Made by a program: the position numbers and the translations under genes. Under the pieces are notes generated by a model, which saw only the letters and a list, made by a program, of their open reading frames with translations, made no database searches and was not told the origin of the DNA. Positions 13,061-25,552 of a stretch of 64,000 bases of DNA are shown here, piece after piece; position 1 is the first letter of the stretch; every line of letters begins with the position of its first letter. Source of the DNA: Hysterangium stoloniferum (taxonomy: Eukaryota; Basidiomycota; Agaricomycetes; Hysterangiales; Hysterangiaceae); NCBI GenBank assembly GCA_015178975.1, contig WHVD01000174.1, positions 102,460 to 166,459 on the forward strand, read 5' to 3'.

Positions 13061-14825
13061 TCTTTCTTTATTCTCTTTTGCTTGCTTTCATCCTTTCCTT
13101 TGCTCCGGACTTTTCCGTTGTGACGGGAAGGTTTTGTAGTGCGTTTTTACTAATGGTACGTTATGCCCCTTTTAGTGATCATTTGACTGAGTCAATGGGT
13201 CGAGGCCACACTTCCCATCAATGCAACAGCTGCATATTTCCCTTTTTCGGACAGATACACCGGAGTCGCGCTAGATCTTGAGAATCATACCCAGCAACAA
13301 CTTTGTCGTATGCGCGATCACCACACGTGGCACCCTGCTCGTAATCGTCGCTTGGACAACTGCACCATTGTAAATACGCAGCGACATCGTGTCAAACAAA
13401 CTCTTCAGCGCTGCAAGGGTGGGCACGAGATTGATGAACCTGCGGCGGCCGGACACGGACGGCGTGCAGGAAGCTGTTTAGAGACTTGCGAGACACAACC
13501 GTGAAACCGTGAACTCAGCTCGTCGCGATTGCGATCGCGCTTACCGTGCGTGTTCTTGACTTTGGTTCTGCAGGATAATGACAATAACCTGTACAGAAGG
13601 CTCAGAGTCAGGTTGCCCAACCGTACTCGTAGAAGCGCCTGGTTTACACTGATTGCGGCCCCGCCGCGAGTTTTTCCACTGGCATGGGAAAAGGCGCTGC
13701 GTCCCGCTTCCCAAGATTGCATAGCCGGAACCAGTCTTGACTGACAGGTAGAAACGCCGTCCACCATCGTCTTGCTGTATGGACATCGACAAATCCGATC
13801 CAGCAAGGAAACTTGCTGGCCTCGGTACTCGCTCCCAACCGTATACTACCCACCACTGGGTCACCAAGATTCTCAGAGTTCGATGCACGCGTAGGTCGGC
13901 ACGAATCGACTATCTTATCACTCCCTTTGGACCAGGCTCAGTAGTAGACTCCTAATCAGTAATTCTGGATGGGCGAAACGGTCGGGGTAGCGGTATCCCC
14001 CTGATGAGAGCTCTCGTCGGCTCGAAACCGTTACTATCCCGTTTCCCCTAGCCACCCTCTACACTAGCTGACAAAGTTCTATCTTCGGAGACAACTGTTT
14101 GCGGCGAGTGATAAGGTGGTGGTCCGCCCAGCGGCGCTCTGGTGGACGCTGGTGACCATTGCGTTGTCATGGTCACCTGGCTAATTTGTGGTGGGCGCGA
14201 CGAAAGGCGAAGGGGCAGTAGGTAGTACAGTGGAAATGGTAGATAATGGTGTCGGGTTGATTTCCACTTGTAGTGATTTTGCAGTAAAATGATATTGGAC
14301 TGACGTTGGCGTTGGGGCATACAGTGACAATTGCAAAGGCCAGCATGGGAGCAGACATGCCCAGAATGATATGTCCGCTTCAACCCACCATAACAAATTG
14401 ATAAAAGGGTTAAATAATGTCGATCGTCAAATATCCAGTAGATCTTAGATTATGTAAGATGGGCTAAATTTTGGGTGCCTTGACACGAATCCTGGTGTTA
14501 TTAGAAACCAACGGGGCAATCCTCAAAGTCAGTTCCAACAATGATAACACCAAATCAGATAACTTCACAATACCATTTCTCTCTATCAACCACAATCCCA
14601 TTCCAAGCTAGACTTTCTTAGACGGGGATATTATCGGGGTCTGCAGCTGCACGCTAGATGTGTAGATGCATATATGAAGGAACAAGACACTCCTCGAACA
14701 TCCTTTTCCATCCTGAGTTAGATCGGGTATTGGACCTCTTCCTCCTCTATGATTATCTATGTTTGCGGAGAATAGGATGGCAGTGGTGGCGCTATCTCCT
14801 TTTTCCCTCCCTTTCCCGCTTCATC
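12238..14825 (+). repeat. Segmental direct repeat, unit B (paired with 5952-8040)
   Basis: Direct copy of unit A with about 0.4 kb of additional sequence near 13740-14170 that unit A lacks. It ends at the ccctccctttcccgc block, where copy C of the transcription factor fragment starts at once. The join suggests recombination or insertion between repeats. Confidence 0.7.
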
Positions 14826-15775
14826 ATCGACAGTCAAAAGTGAAGAGGCTGAAACACTCCTCTACCTATGATGAAGCCTCACCCCAGGACCTGCATCCAA
14901 TCTCGCACTAGGAAGGGTTTTAAACGCGCCCGCTGTAGCTATTTCTTTGACTGGGTTGGTGGATTGGGAGAACGCAGGGGAGTTGGTTGATATGTAAATG
15001 GCTTGTGATTCTATGTCTTTTCGAGTTTGGTGTTGACTTTTTTTGTTTTCCATTGGTGGAATATTTTTCAAATATGCCAGCTTGAGTAGTGTTTTTCCGT
15101 TTTGCTATTTACTAGTCCTTCCTATCCATCCCAGACCCCGTTCTCTACACTATCCAAAACGTTCAGAACGCGATCCGTTCCTCTTCACTGTCGGTATGTA
15201 AGTCTTTTACCACTTCTTTCCTTTCCAGCCTTCTTTATAATACACCTTGTGCAAACACGTTAGCCCAACCCACAACCTTAGCAATCTCATCTCGCTACCT
15301 TGCTGCCTACAAAATCGGCATGCACTTCGCTAAACACGCAGCAGCGGCTGCCATCGACGACTGAAGAGCATTGATAGGGTTCAGGCGTGTCTGCTCATGA
15401 GTGTTTATGGTCTTCCTGCGAGGAGGAGGGAGGAGGATAGGTGTTGGTTTTATGGGGGGTTGGCTAGTTGGTTAGTCGGGCTTCTCTGTTTTATTTTCCT
15501 TGCTTCCTCTTCCTCACCTTGCTCGTGATGTTGATGCTTTTGTGCAAAGTCAGGATACCAACAGACCTAAATCCGAATTTCTCCCCTTTCCCGAGTACAG
15601 CGCCCCTCTCAGAGCAACACGAGCGCAAAGGTTAAACCGTGCGTGGACTTGAATAAACAGTTTCAATGTCGATCGGGTTCGACGCAGTGGTGGGGAAACC
15701 GGCGGGGATGCGGGACGACGAGGCGATTAGAGGTGTAAAGGCTTGGTATCGTGTGCTGATTTTTAAGGGGATCCC
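14826..15775 (+). pseudogene. Decayed fungal-specific transcription factor (copy C)
   Basis: It starts abruptly inside the gene (tcatcatcgacagtcaaaag, equivalent to the ser-rich part of copies A and B). It continues through GLVDWENAGELVDM near 14950-14995, the splice region near 15190-15235, and AISSRYLAA near 15280. It then reaches further 3' than the other copies: NSFNVDR near 15650-15670 and GKPAGMRDDEAIRGVKAWYR near 15695-15760. The last piece fits the end of the middle homology region in fungal regulators. Frameshifts separate the pieces. Confidence 0.5.
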
Positions 15776-16676
15776 ATAGTGAAGTTGTCCATAGCTCGTT
15801 TTCTTATGTCTTCTTGATTTTTATCATTTCTGCCCGTTACTTTATCTCCTCTGCTGCATTGTGACATGATTTTGCCTTAGGCATTGTTGTATGTCTCTCA
15901 TCTTGATCCTGCTTGATACGATTCCGCCTACGTAGAATGGATGCAATGCCCTTCCAGCGGTACCACAGTTCACGATGTGGTATGTATGTGCTTTGAGCAA
16001 CTTTACCCGTCCCATGACTACTGCTTTTATGTCTCATGAAATCCCTACATCTGACTTAGACGTAGTTACGAGATTTTGTACAATTATTACTACCTCAAAA
16101 AATGATGACTGATCTCGAGAAGAATAAAGATTTTGCGTTCCCAAGGACATGCGACAGTTTTCTTTGCTTCAGCGCGACACGACACCAACTAAAATATACA
16201 CACTATGTTACTTTGGATGTTGACAACCTCTCCTGTGGAATGTATCTGTACGAAAGACTTCGAAATTGTCATCATTTTCCGAAACAGCAATTATAAAAAT
16301 AAGGTGTCTGGTGTCTCAGCAAGGACTTTTCAGCAAGAAATTAAGGCTCGCGGAATTCAAAGGGAATTTATGGAAATCTTCATTACGTTTCAGTGCGGTT
16401 GATTTTATACTCCAACAACTTCACTAATGTCCGACTGATAGGTTTTGTGCAGATTATGCATCGTGCTTTACGTGATGCACAGGTGAAACAAACGTTGTCA
16501 TTGTCATTATTCGTCCCCTGAAAATGCTGTATTCGTTTTCACAGAACCAATTTAACTGGCACATGTACAAGCCCCAAAATTAACTGGGCTGTGCTGGGTG
16601 CGGTGCAGTCACAAAACGTATCGCTGTCTTCTCACACGTATCCAGCACTTCATTACTATTACCATCCCATCTCAAT
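15776..16676. other. Intergenic, upstream of the NLR gene
   Basis: No recognisable gene. Short ORFs at 15837-16037 and 16102-16296 have no motif. The last 150 bp before 16677 are the presumed promoter and 5' UTR of the NLR. No clear TATA box was assigned. Confidence 0.4.
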
Positions 16677-19600
16677 ATGTCATCCACTCCAACACCCATT
16701 CATTATGCCGCTGTAAGTGAACTGGAAAGTGCTGATCCTGCTGATGCCGTGGATCAACAACGGGATACATACAATGATCCCGGTTTCGGAATTAAAGAGC
16801 TTTCACCGGGAACTTCACCAACCATTGAGTAAGTAGTTGAATTCCAGATATATCAGTATCAACTGGCTAATAGTTTCCGGATTTCATAGTATCGTCGCTA
16901 TTCATGGGTTTGATGGCCATCGCGAAGCATCCTGGACAGCCGATAACGGGAAGCTCTGGCTCCGGGACTTCCTCCCACAGACTATTCCTACAGCGCGAAT
17001 TTGGTCTTACGGTTACGACGCTTATACAGAGAATCAATCTTCTCAGCAGACTTTATATGGTCACGCACAGGATTTTCTGGCAAAACTTTCCAATTCTAGA
17101 GAGACAGATCGCACGACGGTTCGTTGACTGAAAATCAACAGTACTTGCCTTGCTCATTAATATTGTCAATGTTCTTTAGAGGCGTCCAATAATTTTTATT
17201 GCACACAGTTTAGGGGGTATTATTCTTAAAAGTGTACGTCATGAAATACAAACTCATCGTTACCTTTTTCATGCCTGCTGGTATTAGGCCCTCATACAAG
17301 CTTCTATGGCCAATAAGAGGCATCTTCTGCGATACAAATGGATCTGTTTATCAACGTATGGCATTCTCTTTCTCGGTACACCCCACCAAGGCACAGACAT
17401 GGTGTTAAAATTTATTTCATTGTGCTGCCGGCCAAACAATATCTTGTTGAAGCATTTGATCTCTCACTCAGAGCTATTACAACAACAAAACTCTGATTTT
17501 AACTCGATTGCGGCTGATTTTCAGATGGAATTTTTCTATGAATATTTGCCAACTCGTCTTGCAGATGGTACATTTAAAATTGTGAGTTTCAGAATTCTAA
17601 TATATCGCAAACACATCCACAAGAGCATGCATCCAGATTGTTCCCAAATCATCTGCTGTGGTTCCTGGCAGTGTTAATGTCCCATCAATAGGCATGCATA
17701 AGAGTCACAGTGGCATGGCCAAATTTCAATCCATGGATGATGATGACTTCAATACCATATCATTGATTGTACAAGACATGGTCCGGAAAGCTCCATTTGC
17801 AGTGCAAATCCAGTGGACAGAATTTGATAAGCAAAGTGGTTGGTGTCAATAGAAATATAAATACTTGAGTTAATGGTGTTACACAGAGGATACTCCCAAA
17901 GGACCTATATACACTCCCAAGTTCCGTCCTAGTCCAAGATTTGTAGGACGGGAAAAATATCTCATGAGACTTCGGAACTTTTTTTGCCCTCAGAGCCCAG
18001 ACTCCGCGTGGAAGCATTTCCTTTTGTATGGTATGGGAGGAGTTGGGAAAACTCAGATTTGTTTGAAATTCATTGAAGAGCTCATGAACAATAACTAGTA
18101 AGCTGTAAATTATTTGATTGCTCCTGCTAGTACTCATTTAGGAATTTTAAGTAACTTTTCGAGGATTTTCTGGCTAGATGCTACAAATGCAGAAACTCTA
18201 GCAAATGATATTTCAAATATTGCAGATGAGCCTGATGCAAAATTGCATGATGTTGAAAAGTCTGCTGAAGGAGTTTTGGAATGGCTTGCACAGATTCAAA
18301 AGAAATACCTCCTCATCTTTGACAATGCTGATGGAATGGATGGAGTGGTTGGAGACTATTTGCCACAAATCCGCCAGATTCATGTATTGATCACAAGCCG
18401 TAATCCTAGACTCTGCAACAATGTGACAGAGTTTGAAAATGTTGTTCCAATGGAGAGGGATGAAGCATTTACTCTATTTAAAATTGCAGCTAACTCTGAT
18501 ATTGAAATAAATGTTGCAACTCAAGAATTATCTAAACAAATTGTTGCTACACTTGGGTTCCTTCCTCTTGCTGTGGATATTGCAGGCTCAACCATCTCAA
18601 ATGGACTTTGTCCAGTGACAGAGTATCTGGTCATGTACAAAAAATATCAAGCAGATTTCTTTGGTGCAGACAATCCATCAATGAAAGGGGCATCTGGATA
18701 TAATAACAATATTTATAGCACTTTAAAAGTGTCATATAGTATGATTGAGAAGAAGGCTACAGAATCCAAAAGTGCCCAAGATGCATTATTCATTCTGAAA
18801 GTTCTGGGATTCTTTCATCACCAGAATATTATGGAAACCATTTTCAAACAAGCTGCAGAGTTGCCACCAGCAACTACATGTGGTGGTATATTACAGACTA
18901 CCACATCAGAGCTTCCACATCAGTTACTCAAACACAATAGTTATGGACAGTGGCTTAGTCTGCCATTCAGAGAGGCCATGCAGGTCCTTTGTGATTATTC
19001 ACTGCTATCCAGAGTTCCTGCCACACAAAGATCTTTTTCATGGACAATGCACCCTGTCATTCATATGTGGATAAGAGAGTGGGCACTGGCTATTGATGAT
19101 GTACCTCATCTATGTGCAGCCAGAGCATTGATAACAGGATGTATTAATATGTGTGATGATACAGGGAATGGCAAGTTGTTTCAACAAGAACTTTTGCCTC
19201 ACATTGTAACAAATGAGGGTGCACCAAATGACAAGAATAATATATATTATGATGATCTCTCCATGAGATTTGCCTTTGTATACAAGGAGACTAACAGATG
19301 GTCAGATGCAGTACGGCTTCAGATTGATATAGTTGAGGCTAGAGAGCACATACTAGGCACTGAACACACATACACCCTGACTTCCAGGGCTAACTTGGCA
19401 GAATCATACAGCAAGATGGGAAGATGGGAAGATGCAGAGGAACTGCAGATCCAGGTGTTGGAGGCTAGGGAGCAAATCCTAGGGAGTGAACACCAAGAGA
19501 CTGTGGCCTCTAGAAGTGACTTGGCAAACACATATGCCAATATGGGAAGGTGGCCAGATGCAGAAAGACTGCAGGTCCAGGTATTAGAAGTCAGGGAGAG

Positions 19601-22600
19601 AATACTAGGAAGAGAAGACCCATGCACATTGATCTCCAGGAATGACTTGGCAAAGACATATATTAAGAAGGGAAAATGGTTGGATGGAGAAGGACTACAA
19701 GTCCAGGTATTAGAGGCCAGGGAGCAAGTCCTAGGGACTGAGCACCCAGAGACTCTGGCCTCTAGAAAAGACTTGGCATTGACATATTCCAAAATGGGAA
19801 GATGGCCAGATGCAGAAAGGCTGCAGACACAGGTGTTGGAGGCTTGGGAGAGAATCCTAGGAAAAGAACATCCATACACTCTAACATCCAGGAATGACTT
19901 GGCAAACACATATTGCAAGATGGGAAGATGGGAAGATGCAGAAGGAATGCAGGTCTGGGTGCTAGAGATGAGGGAGAGAATCCTAGGGACTGAACACCAA
20001 TACACCCTAACTTCAAAGAGTGACTTGGCTTGGACATATCATAGAATGGGAAGATACCCAGATGCAGAACAACTGCAGGGTGAGGTGTTGGAAGCCAGGC
20101 AGAGAACCTTGGGGACTGAACACCAATACACACTAACTTCAAAGAGTAACTTGGCATGGACATATTCTAATGTGGGAAGATGGCCAGATGCAGAAAGACT
20201 GCAGGTACAGGTGTTAGAGGGCAGAGAGAAAATCTTAGGGACTGAACACCTAGACACCCTGGACTCTAAGAGAGAGTTGGCAAGCACATACTACAATATG
20301 GGAAGATGGCCAGAAGCAGAAAGACTCGAGGTCCAGGTGTTGGAAGCCAGGGAGAGAATCCTGGGGACTGAACATGAATACACCCTAACCTCCAAGAGTG
20401 ACTTGGCTTGGACATATTACAGTATGGGACGATACCCAGATGCAGAACAACTGCAGGTTGAGGTGTTGGCAGCCAGGGAAAGCATCCTGGGGACTGAACA
20501 CCAATACACCCTAACCTCAAAGAGTGACTTGGCATGGACATATTCTAATATGGGATGATGGCCAGATGCAGAAAGACTGCAGGTGCAGGTGTTAGAGGGC
20601 AGGGAGAAAATCCTAGGGACTGAACACCTAGACACCCTGGGGTCTAGGAGAGAGTTGGCAAGCACATATTACAATATGGGAAGATGGCCAGAAGCAGAAA
20701 GACTCCAGGTCCAGGTGTTGGAAGCCAGGGAGAGAATCCTGGGGGCTGAACATGAATACACCCTAACCTCCAAGAGTGACTTGGCTTGGACATATTACAG
20801 TATGGGACGATACCCAGATGCAGAACAACTGCAGATTGAGGTGTTGGCAGCCAGGGAGAGCATCCTGGGGACTGAACACAAATACACCCTAACCTCAAAG
20901 AGTAACTTGGCATGGACATATTCTAATATGGGAAGATGGTCAGATGCAGAAAGACTGCAGGTGCAGGTGTTAGAGGGCAGGGAGAAAATCCTAGGGACTG
21001 AACACCTAGACACCCTGGACTCTAGGAGAGGGTTGGCAAGCACATATTACAATATGGGAAGATGGCCAGAAGCAGAAAGACTCCAGGTCCAGGTGTTGGA
21101 AGCCAGGGAGAGAATCCTGGGGGCTGAACATGAATACACCCTAACCTCCAAGAGTGACTTGGCTTGGACATATTACAGTATGGGAAGATACCCAGATGCA
21201 GCACAACTGCAGGTTAAGGTGTTGGAAGCCAGGGAGAGCATCCTGGGGACTGAACACAAATACACCCTAACCTCAAAGAGTAACTTGGCATGGACATATT
21301 CTAATATGGGAAGTTGGCCAGATGCAGAAAGACTGCAGGTGCAGGTGTTAGAGGGCAGGGAGAAAATCCTAGGGACTGAACACCTAGACACCCTGGACTC
21401 TAGGAGAGGGTTGGCAAGCACATATTACAATATGGGAAGATGGCCAGAAGCAGAAAGACTCCAGGTCCAGGTGTTGGAAGCCAGGGAGAGAATCCTGGGG
21501 ACTGAACATGAATACACCCTAACCTCCAAGAGTGACTTGGCTTGGACATATTACAGTATGGGACGATACCCAGATGCAGAACAACTGCAGGTTGAGGTGT
21601 TGGCAGCCAGGGAAAGCATCCTGGGGACTGAACACCAATACACCCTAACCTCAAAGAGTGACTTGGCATGGACATATTCTAATATGGGACGATGGCCAGA
21701 TGCAGAAAGACTGCAGGTGCAGGTGTTAGAGGGCAGGGAGAAAATCCTAGGGACTGAACACCTAGACACCCTGGGCTCTAGGAGAGGGTTGGCAAGCACA
21801 TATTACAATATGGGAAGATGGCCAGAAGCAGAAAGACTCCAGGTCCAGGTGTTGCAAGCGAGGGAGAGAATCCTGGGGACTGAACATGAATACACCCTAA
21901 CCTCCAAGAGTGACTTGGCTTGGACATATTACAGTATGGGACGATACCCAGATGCAGAACAACTGCAGGTTGAGGTGTTGGCAGCCAGGGAAAGCATCCT
22001 GGGGACTGAACACCAATACACCCTAACCTCAAAGAGTGACTTGGCATGGACATATTCTAATATGGGACGATGGCCAGATGCAGAAAGACTGCAGGTGCAG
22101 GTGTTAGAGGGCAGGGAGAAAATCCTAGGGACTGAACACCTAGACACCCTGGGCTCTAGGAGAGGGTTGGCAAGCACATATTACAATATGGGAAGATGGC
22201 CAGAAGCAGAAAGACTCCAGGTCCAGGTGTTGCAAGCGAGGGAGAGAATCCTAGGGACTGAACATAAAGACACCCTAACCTCCAAGAGTGACTTGGCTTG
22301 GACATATCATAGTGTGGGAAGATCCTCAGATGCAGAACAGCTGCATGTTCAGGTGTTGGATGGCAGGCAGAGAATCCTAGGAACTGAACACCAATACACC
22401 CTAACTTCCAAGAGTTCCCTGGCATGGACATATTCCAATATGGCAAGATGGCCTGATGCAGAAAGACTGCAGGTGCAGGTGTTAGAGAGCAGGGAGAAAA
22501 TCCTAGGGAATGAACACCTAGACACCCTGGGCTCTAGGAGAGAGTTGGCAAACACATATTGCAATATGGGAAGATGGCCAGAAGCAGAAAGACTCCAGGT

Positions 22601-25436
22601 TCAGGTATTGGAAGCCAGGGAGAGAATCCTAGGGGCTGAACACCAATACACCCTAACCTCCAAGAGTGACTTGGCTTGGACATATTATAGAATGGAAAGA
22701 TGGCTAGAAGCTGAAAGACTGCAGGTTCAGGTGTTGGAAGCCAGGCAGAGAATCCTAGGCACTGAACACCAATACACCCTAATCTCAAATAGTGACCTGG
22801 CATGGACATATTCCAATATGGGAAAATGGCCAGATGCAGAAAGACTGCAAGTGCAGGTGTTACAGGGCAGGGAGAAAATCCTAGGGACTGAACACCTAGA
22901 CACCCTGGGTTCTAGGAGAGAGTTGGCAAACACATATTGCAATATGGGAAGATGGCCAGAAGCAGAAAGACTCCAGGTTCAGGCATTGGAAGCCAGGGAG
23001 AGAATCCTAGGGGCTGAACACCAATACACCCTAACCTCCAAGAGTGACTTGGCTTGGACATATTATAGAATGGGAAGATGGCTAGAAGCTGAAAGACTGC
23101 AGGTTCAGGTGTTGGAAGCCAGGCAGAGAATCCTAGGCACTGAACACCAATACACCCTAATCTCAAATAGTGACCTGGCATGGACATATTCCAATATGGG
23201 AAAATGGCCTGATGCTGAAAGACTGCAAGTCCAGGTGTTAGAGGCCAGGGAGCGAATCCTGGGGAGTGAACACCTAGACACTCTGGACTCTCAGAGAGAG
23301 TTGGCAAAGACTTATTTCAATATGAGAAAATGGCTAGATGCAGAAAGACTGGAGGTCCAAGTGTTGCACGCTAGGAAGAGAATCCTAGGGAATGAACACC
23401 AATCCACCCTAATGTCCAAGAGTGACTTGGCTTTGACACATTCCAACATGGGAAGATGGCCTGATGCAGAAAGACTGCAGGTCCAGGTGTTGGAAGCCAG
23501 GGAGAGAATCCTAGGGACTGAACACCTAGAGACCTTGGACTCTAGGAGAGAGTTGGGAAAGACATATTGCAATATGGGAAGATGGCCAGATGCAGAACAA
23601 CCACAGGTCCAAGTGTTAGAAGCCAGGGACAGAATCCTAGGGACTGAACATGAATACACCCTAACCTCCAAGAGTGACTTGGCATGGACATTTTTCAGTA
23701 TGGGAAGATGGCCTGATGCAGAAAGATTGCTTGTCCAGGTCTTGGAATCCAGGGAGAGAGTCCTAGGGACTGAGCACAAATACACCCTAACTGCCAGGAG
23801 TCACTTGGCACAGATATATTCCAATATGGGAAAATGGCCAGATGCAGAGAAACTGCAGCTCCAGGTGTTGGAGGCCAGGGAGAGAATTGCAGGGAATGAG
23901 CATCAATACACCCTAATGTCCATGAATGACTTGGCATTGATATATTACAATATGGGAAGATGGCCAGATGCAGAAAGACTACAGGCCCAGGTGTTGGAGG
24001 CCAGGGACAGAATCCTAGGGACAGAACACCCAGACACCCTTACCTCCATGAATCACTTGGCAAATACATGTTCCAGCATGGGAAGATGGCCAGATGCAGA
24101 AAGATTGCACATCCAGGTGTTGGAGGTGAGGGATAGAATTCTGGGGACTGAACACCAGTACACCCAAACCTCCAGGATTGACTTGGCACAGACATTTTCC
24201 CATATGGGAAGATGGCGAGATGCAGAAAAACTGCAGGTCCAGGTGTTGGAATCCAGGGAGAGAGTCCTAGAAACTGAACACCAATACACTCTAACTGCAA
24301 GGAGTCACTTGGCCCAGACATATTCCCATATGGGAAGATGGCTAGATGCAGAAAGACTGCATGTCCAAGTATTGGAGGCCAGGGAGAGAATCTTAGGTAC
24401 TGAACACCCTCATACCATGATCTCCAAGAATGACTTGGGAACCACATATTCGAATATGGGAAAATGGCCAGATGCAGCAATATTGCAGGTCCAGGTTTTG
24501 GAGGCCAGAGAGAGAATACTAGGGAAAGAACAGCCAGACACCCTGATGTCCCAGAATGACTTGGCAAACACATATTCTAAAATGGGAAAATGGGTAGATG
24601 CAGTAATACTGCTGCTTCATGTGTTGGAGGTGAGACGGAGAATCCTAGGGACTGAACACCCAGACACCCTGATCTCCAGCAATGACTTGGCAAACACATA
24701 TTTAAAAATGGGCAGATGGCCAGAGGCAGAAAGACTGCATATCCAGGTGTTGGAGGCTAGAGAGAGAATCCTAGGGACTGAACACCCACACACCCTGACT
24801 TCCAGGAATGACTTGGCAAAGACATTTTTCAACATGGGAAAATGGCTAGATGCTGAAAGGCTGCAGGTCCAGGTTTTGGAGTGCAGGGAGAGAGTCCTTG
24901 GGAATGAACATCCCCACACTCTCATCTCCAGGAATGACTTGGCAAACACATATTCCAAGGTTGGAAACTTGCCAGATGCAGAAGGCCTGCTGGCCCATGT
25001 GTTAGAAGTGAGGGAGAAAATATTAGGGTTTGAACACCCAGAGACCCTGACCTCTAGAAATGACTTGGCAAACACCTATTTGGGGATTGGAAATTTGCCG
25101 GATGCAGAAAGACTGCAGGTCTCTGTTTTAGAGGCAAGGGAGCGAATGTTAGGGTTTGAACATCCAGAGACCCTGGCCTCTAGGAATGACTTGGCATGGA
25201 CATATTCCCATATGGGAAGATGGCAAGATGCAGAAAGACTCCACATCCAGCTGTTAGAGGCCAGGGAGCGGATTTTAGGGATTGAACACCCAGATACTCT
25301 GGCATCCAGGGTGAAGTTTAATGAGTCATCCTCTCATATGGGAAGGGAAAGGCAAACATGGAAGGCTAAATATTTATTTCTCCTTTTCCCAGTTTTTCTC
25401 TCTCTCTTTTTCAAATACTGTGTCCAGTGTATGTAG
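16677..25436 (+). CDS. NLR: hydrolase / NB-ARC / 48 TPR, with internal TGA
   Basis: Probable STAND-type sensor of non-self or cell death. Exons: 16677-16828, 16890-17118, 17180-17233, 17288-17581, 17637-17838, 17887-18097, 18131-25436, phases agreeing throughout. Residues about 50-290 form an alpha/beta hydrolase domain: VAIHGFDGHREASW, the nucleophile elbow AHSLGG, GTPHQG, and a late histidine in GMHKSHSGMAKF. NB-ARC follows with P-loop GMGGVGKTQ, Walker B YLLIFDNAD, VLITSRN, GFLPLAVDIAG and an MHD-like MHPVIHMW. Forty-eight 42-residue TPR units of the kinesin-light-chain type fill 19296-25343, then a short hydrophobic tail. Without the TGA at 20556-20558 the frame is 2815 codons. As written, translation stops after 1189 residues with ten TPR units. 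The last intron (33 nt) is very short, so that junction is uncertain. ATG 16677 is the only in-frame start that reaches the hydrolase through a good GTAAGT donor. Confidence 0.85.
19296..25343 (+). repeat. 48 tandem 126-bp TPR units
   Basis: Every 126 bp the frame repeats a 42-residue unit, with consensus near RWPDAERLQVQVLEARERIL followed by GTEH..TL.S...LA.TY..MG. Unit n starts at 19296 + 126(n-1). Units 1-7 and 32-48 are divergent; units 8-31 are very similar to each other. The reading frame and unit length never slip across 6 kb, which argues that the coding sense was selected for most of the array's history. The minus-strand ORFs here are shadows of the same periodicity. Confidence 0.95.
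20178..22319 (+). repeat. 378-bp higher-order repeat, five copies plus a partial
   Basis: TPR units 8-24 fall into an A-B-C order. A contains EGREKILGTEHLDTL, B contains EARERILG.EHEYTL (two late B units have LQARERIL), and C starts RYPDA. The triplets 8-10, 11-13, 14-16, 17-19 and 20-22 are almost identical at the DNA level, followed by A-B of a sixth. Units 26-28 and 29-31 form a second, separate pair of near-identical 378-bp blocks. This points to recent unequal crossing-over or gene conversion. Confidence 0.9.
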
Positions 25437-25552
25437 GCCACACCATATGTCACTCAAATGCATCATTTCTCATAAAGACCATCTCAATTTGAACAATCCA
25501 CCCACATTAATTGACTATAGTCTTTACATGTAGCATAGGGAAACTAATGTCA
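25437..25552. other. 3' flank of the NLR gene
   Basis: A short AT-rich stretch between the NLR stop codon and the first 973-bp element. It presumably holds the 3' UTR. No further signal is visible. Confidence 0.4.

Noticed and set aside
20178..22319. Regular repeats that might suggest a CRISPR or satellite array
   Set aside because: Unit length is 126 bp with an uninterrupted reading frame and no spacers; these are protein-coding TPRs.
19319..25075. Many minus-strand ORFs of 60-230 codons rich in Cys, Ser and Pro across the TPR array
   Set aside because: They repeat every 126 or 378 bp in step with the plus-strand TPR units and are frame shadows.
20583..25436. A separate 1617-codon TPR gene downstream of the NLR
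   Set aside because: Same frame as the upstream part, starts in mid-unit 11 and has no promoter space. It is the continuation of one gene across a TGA.
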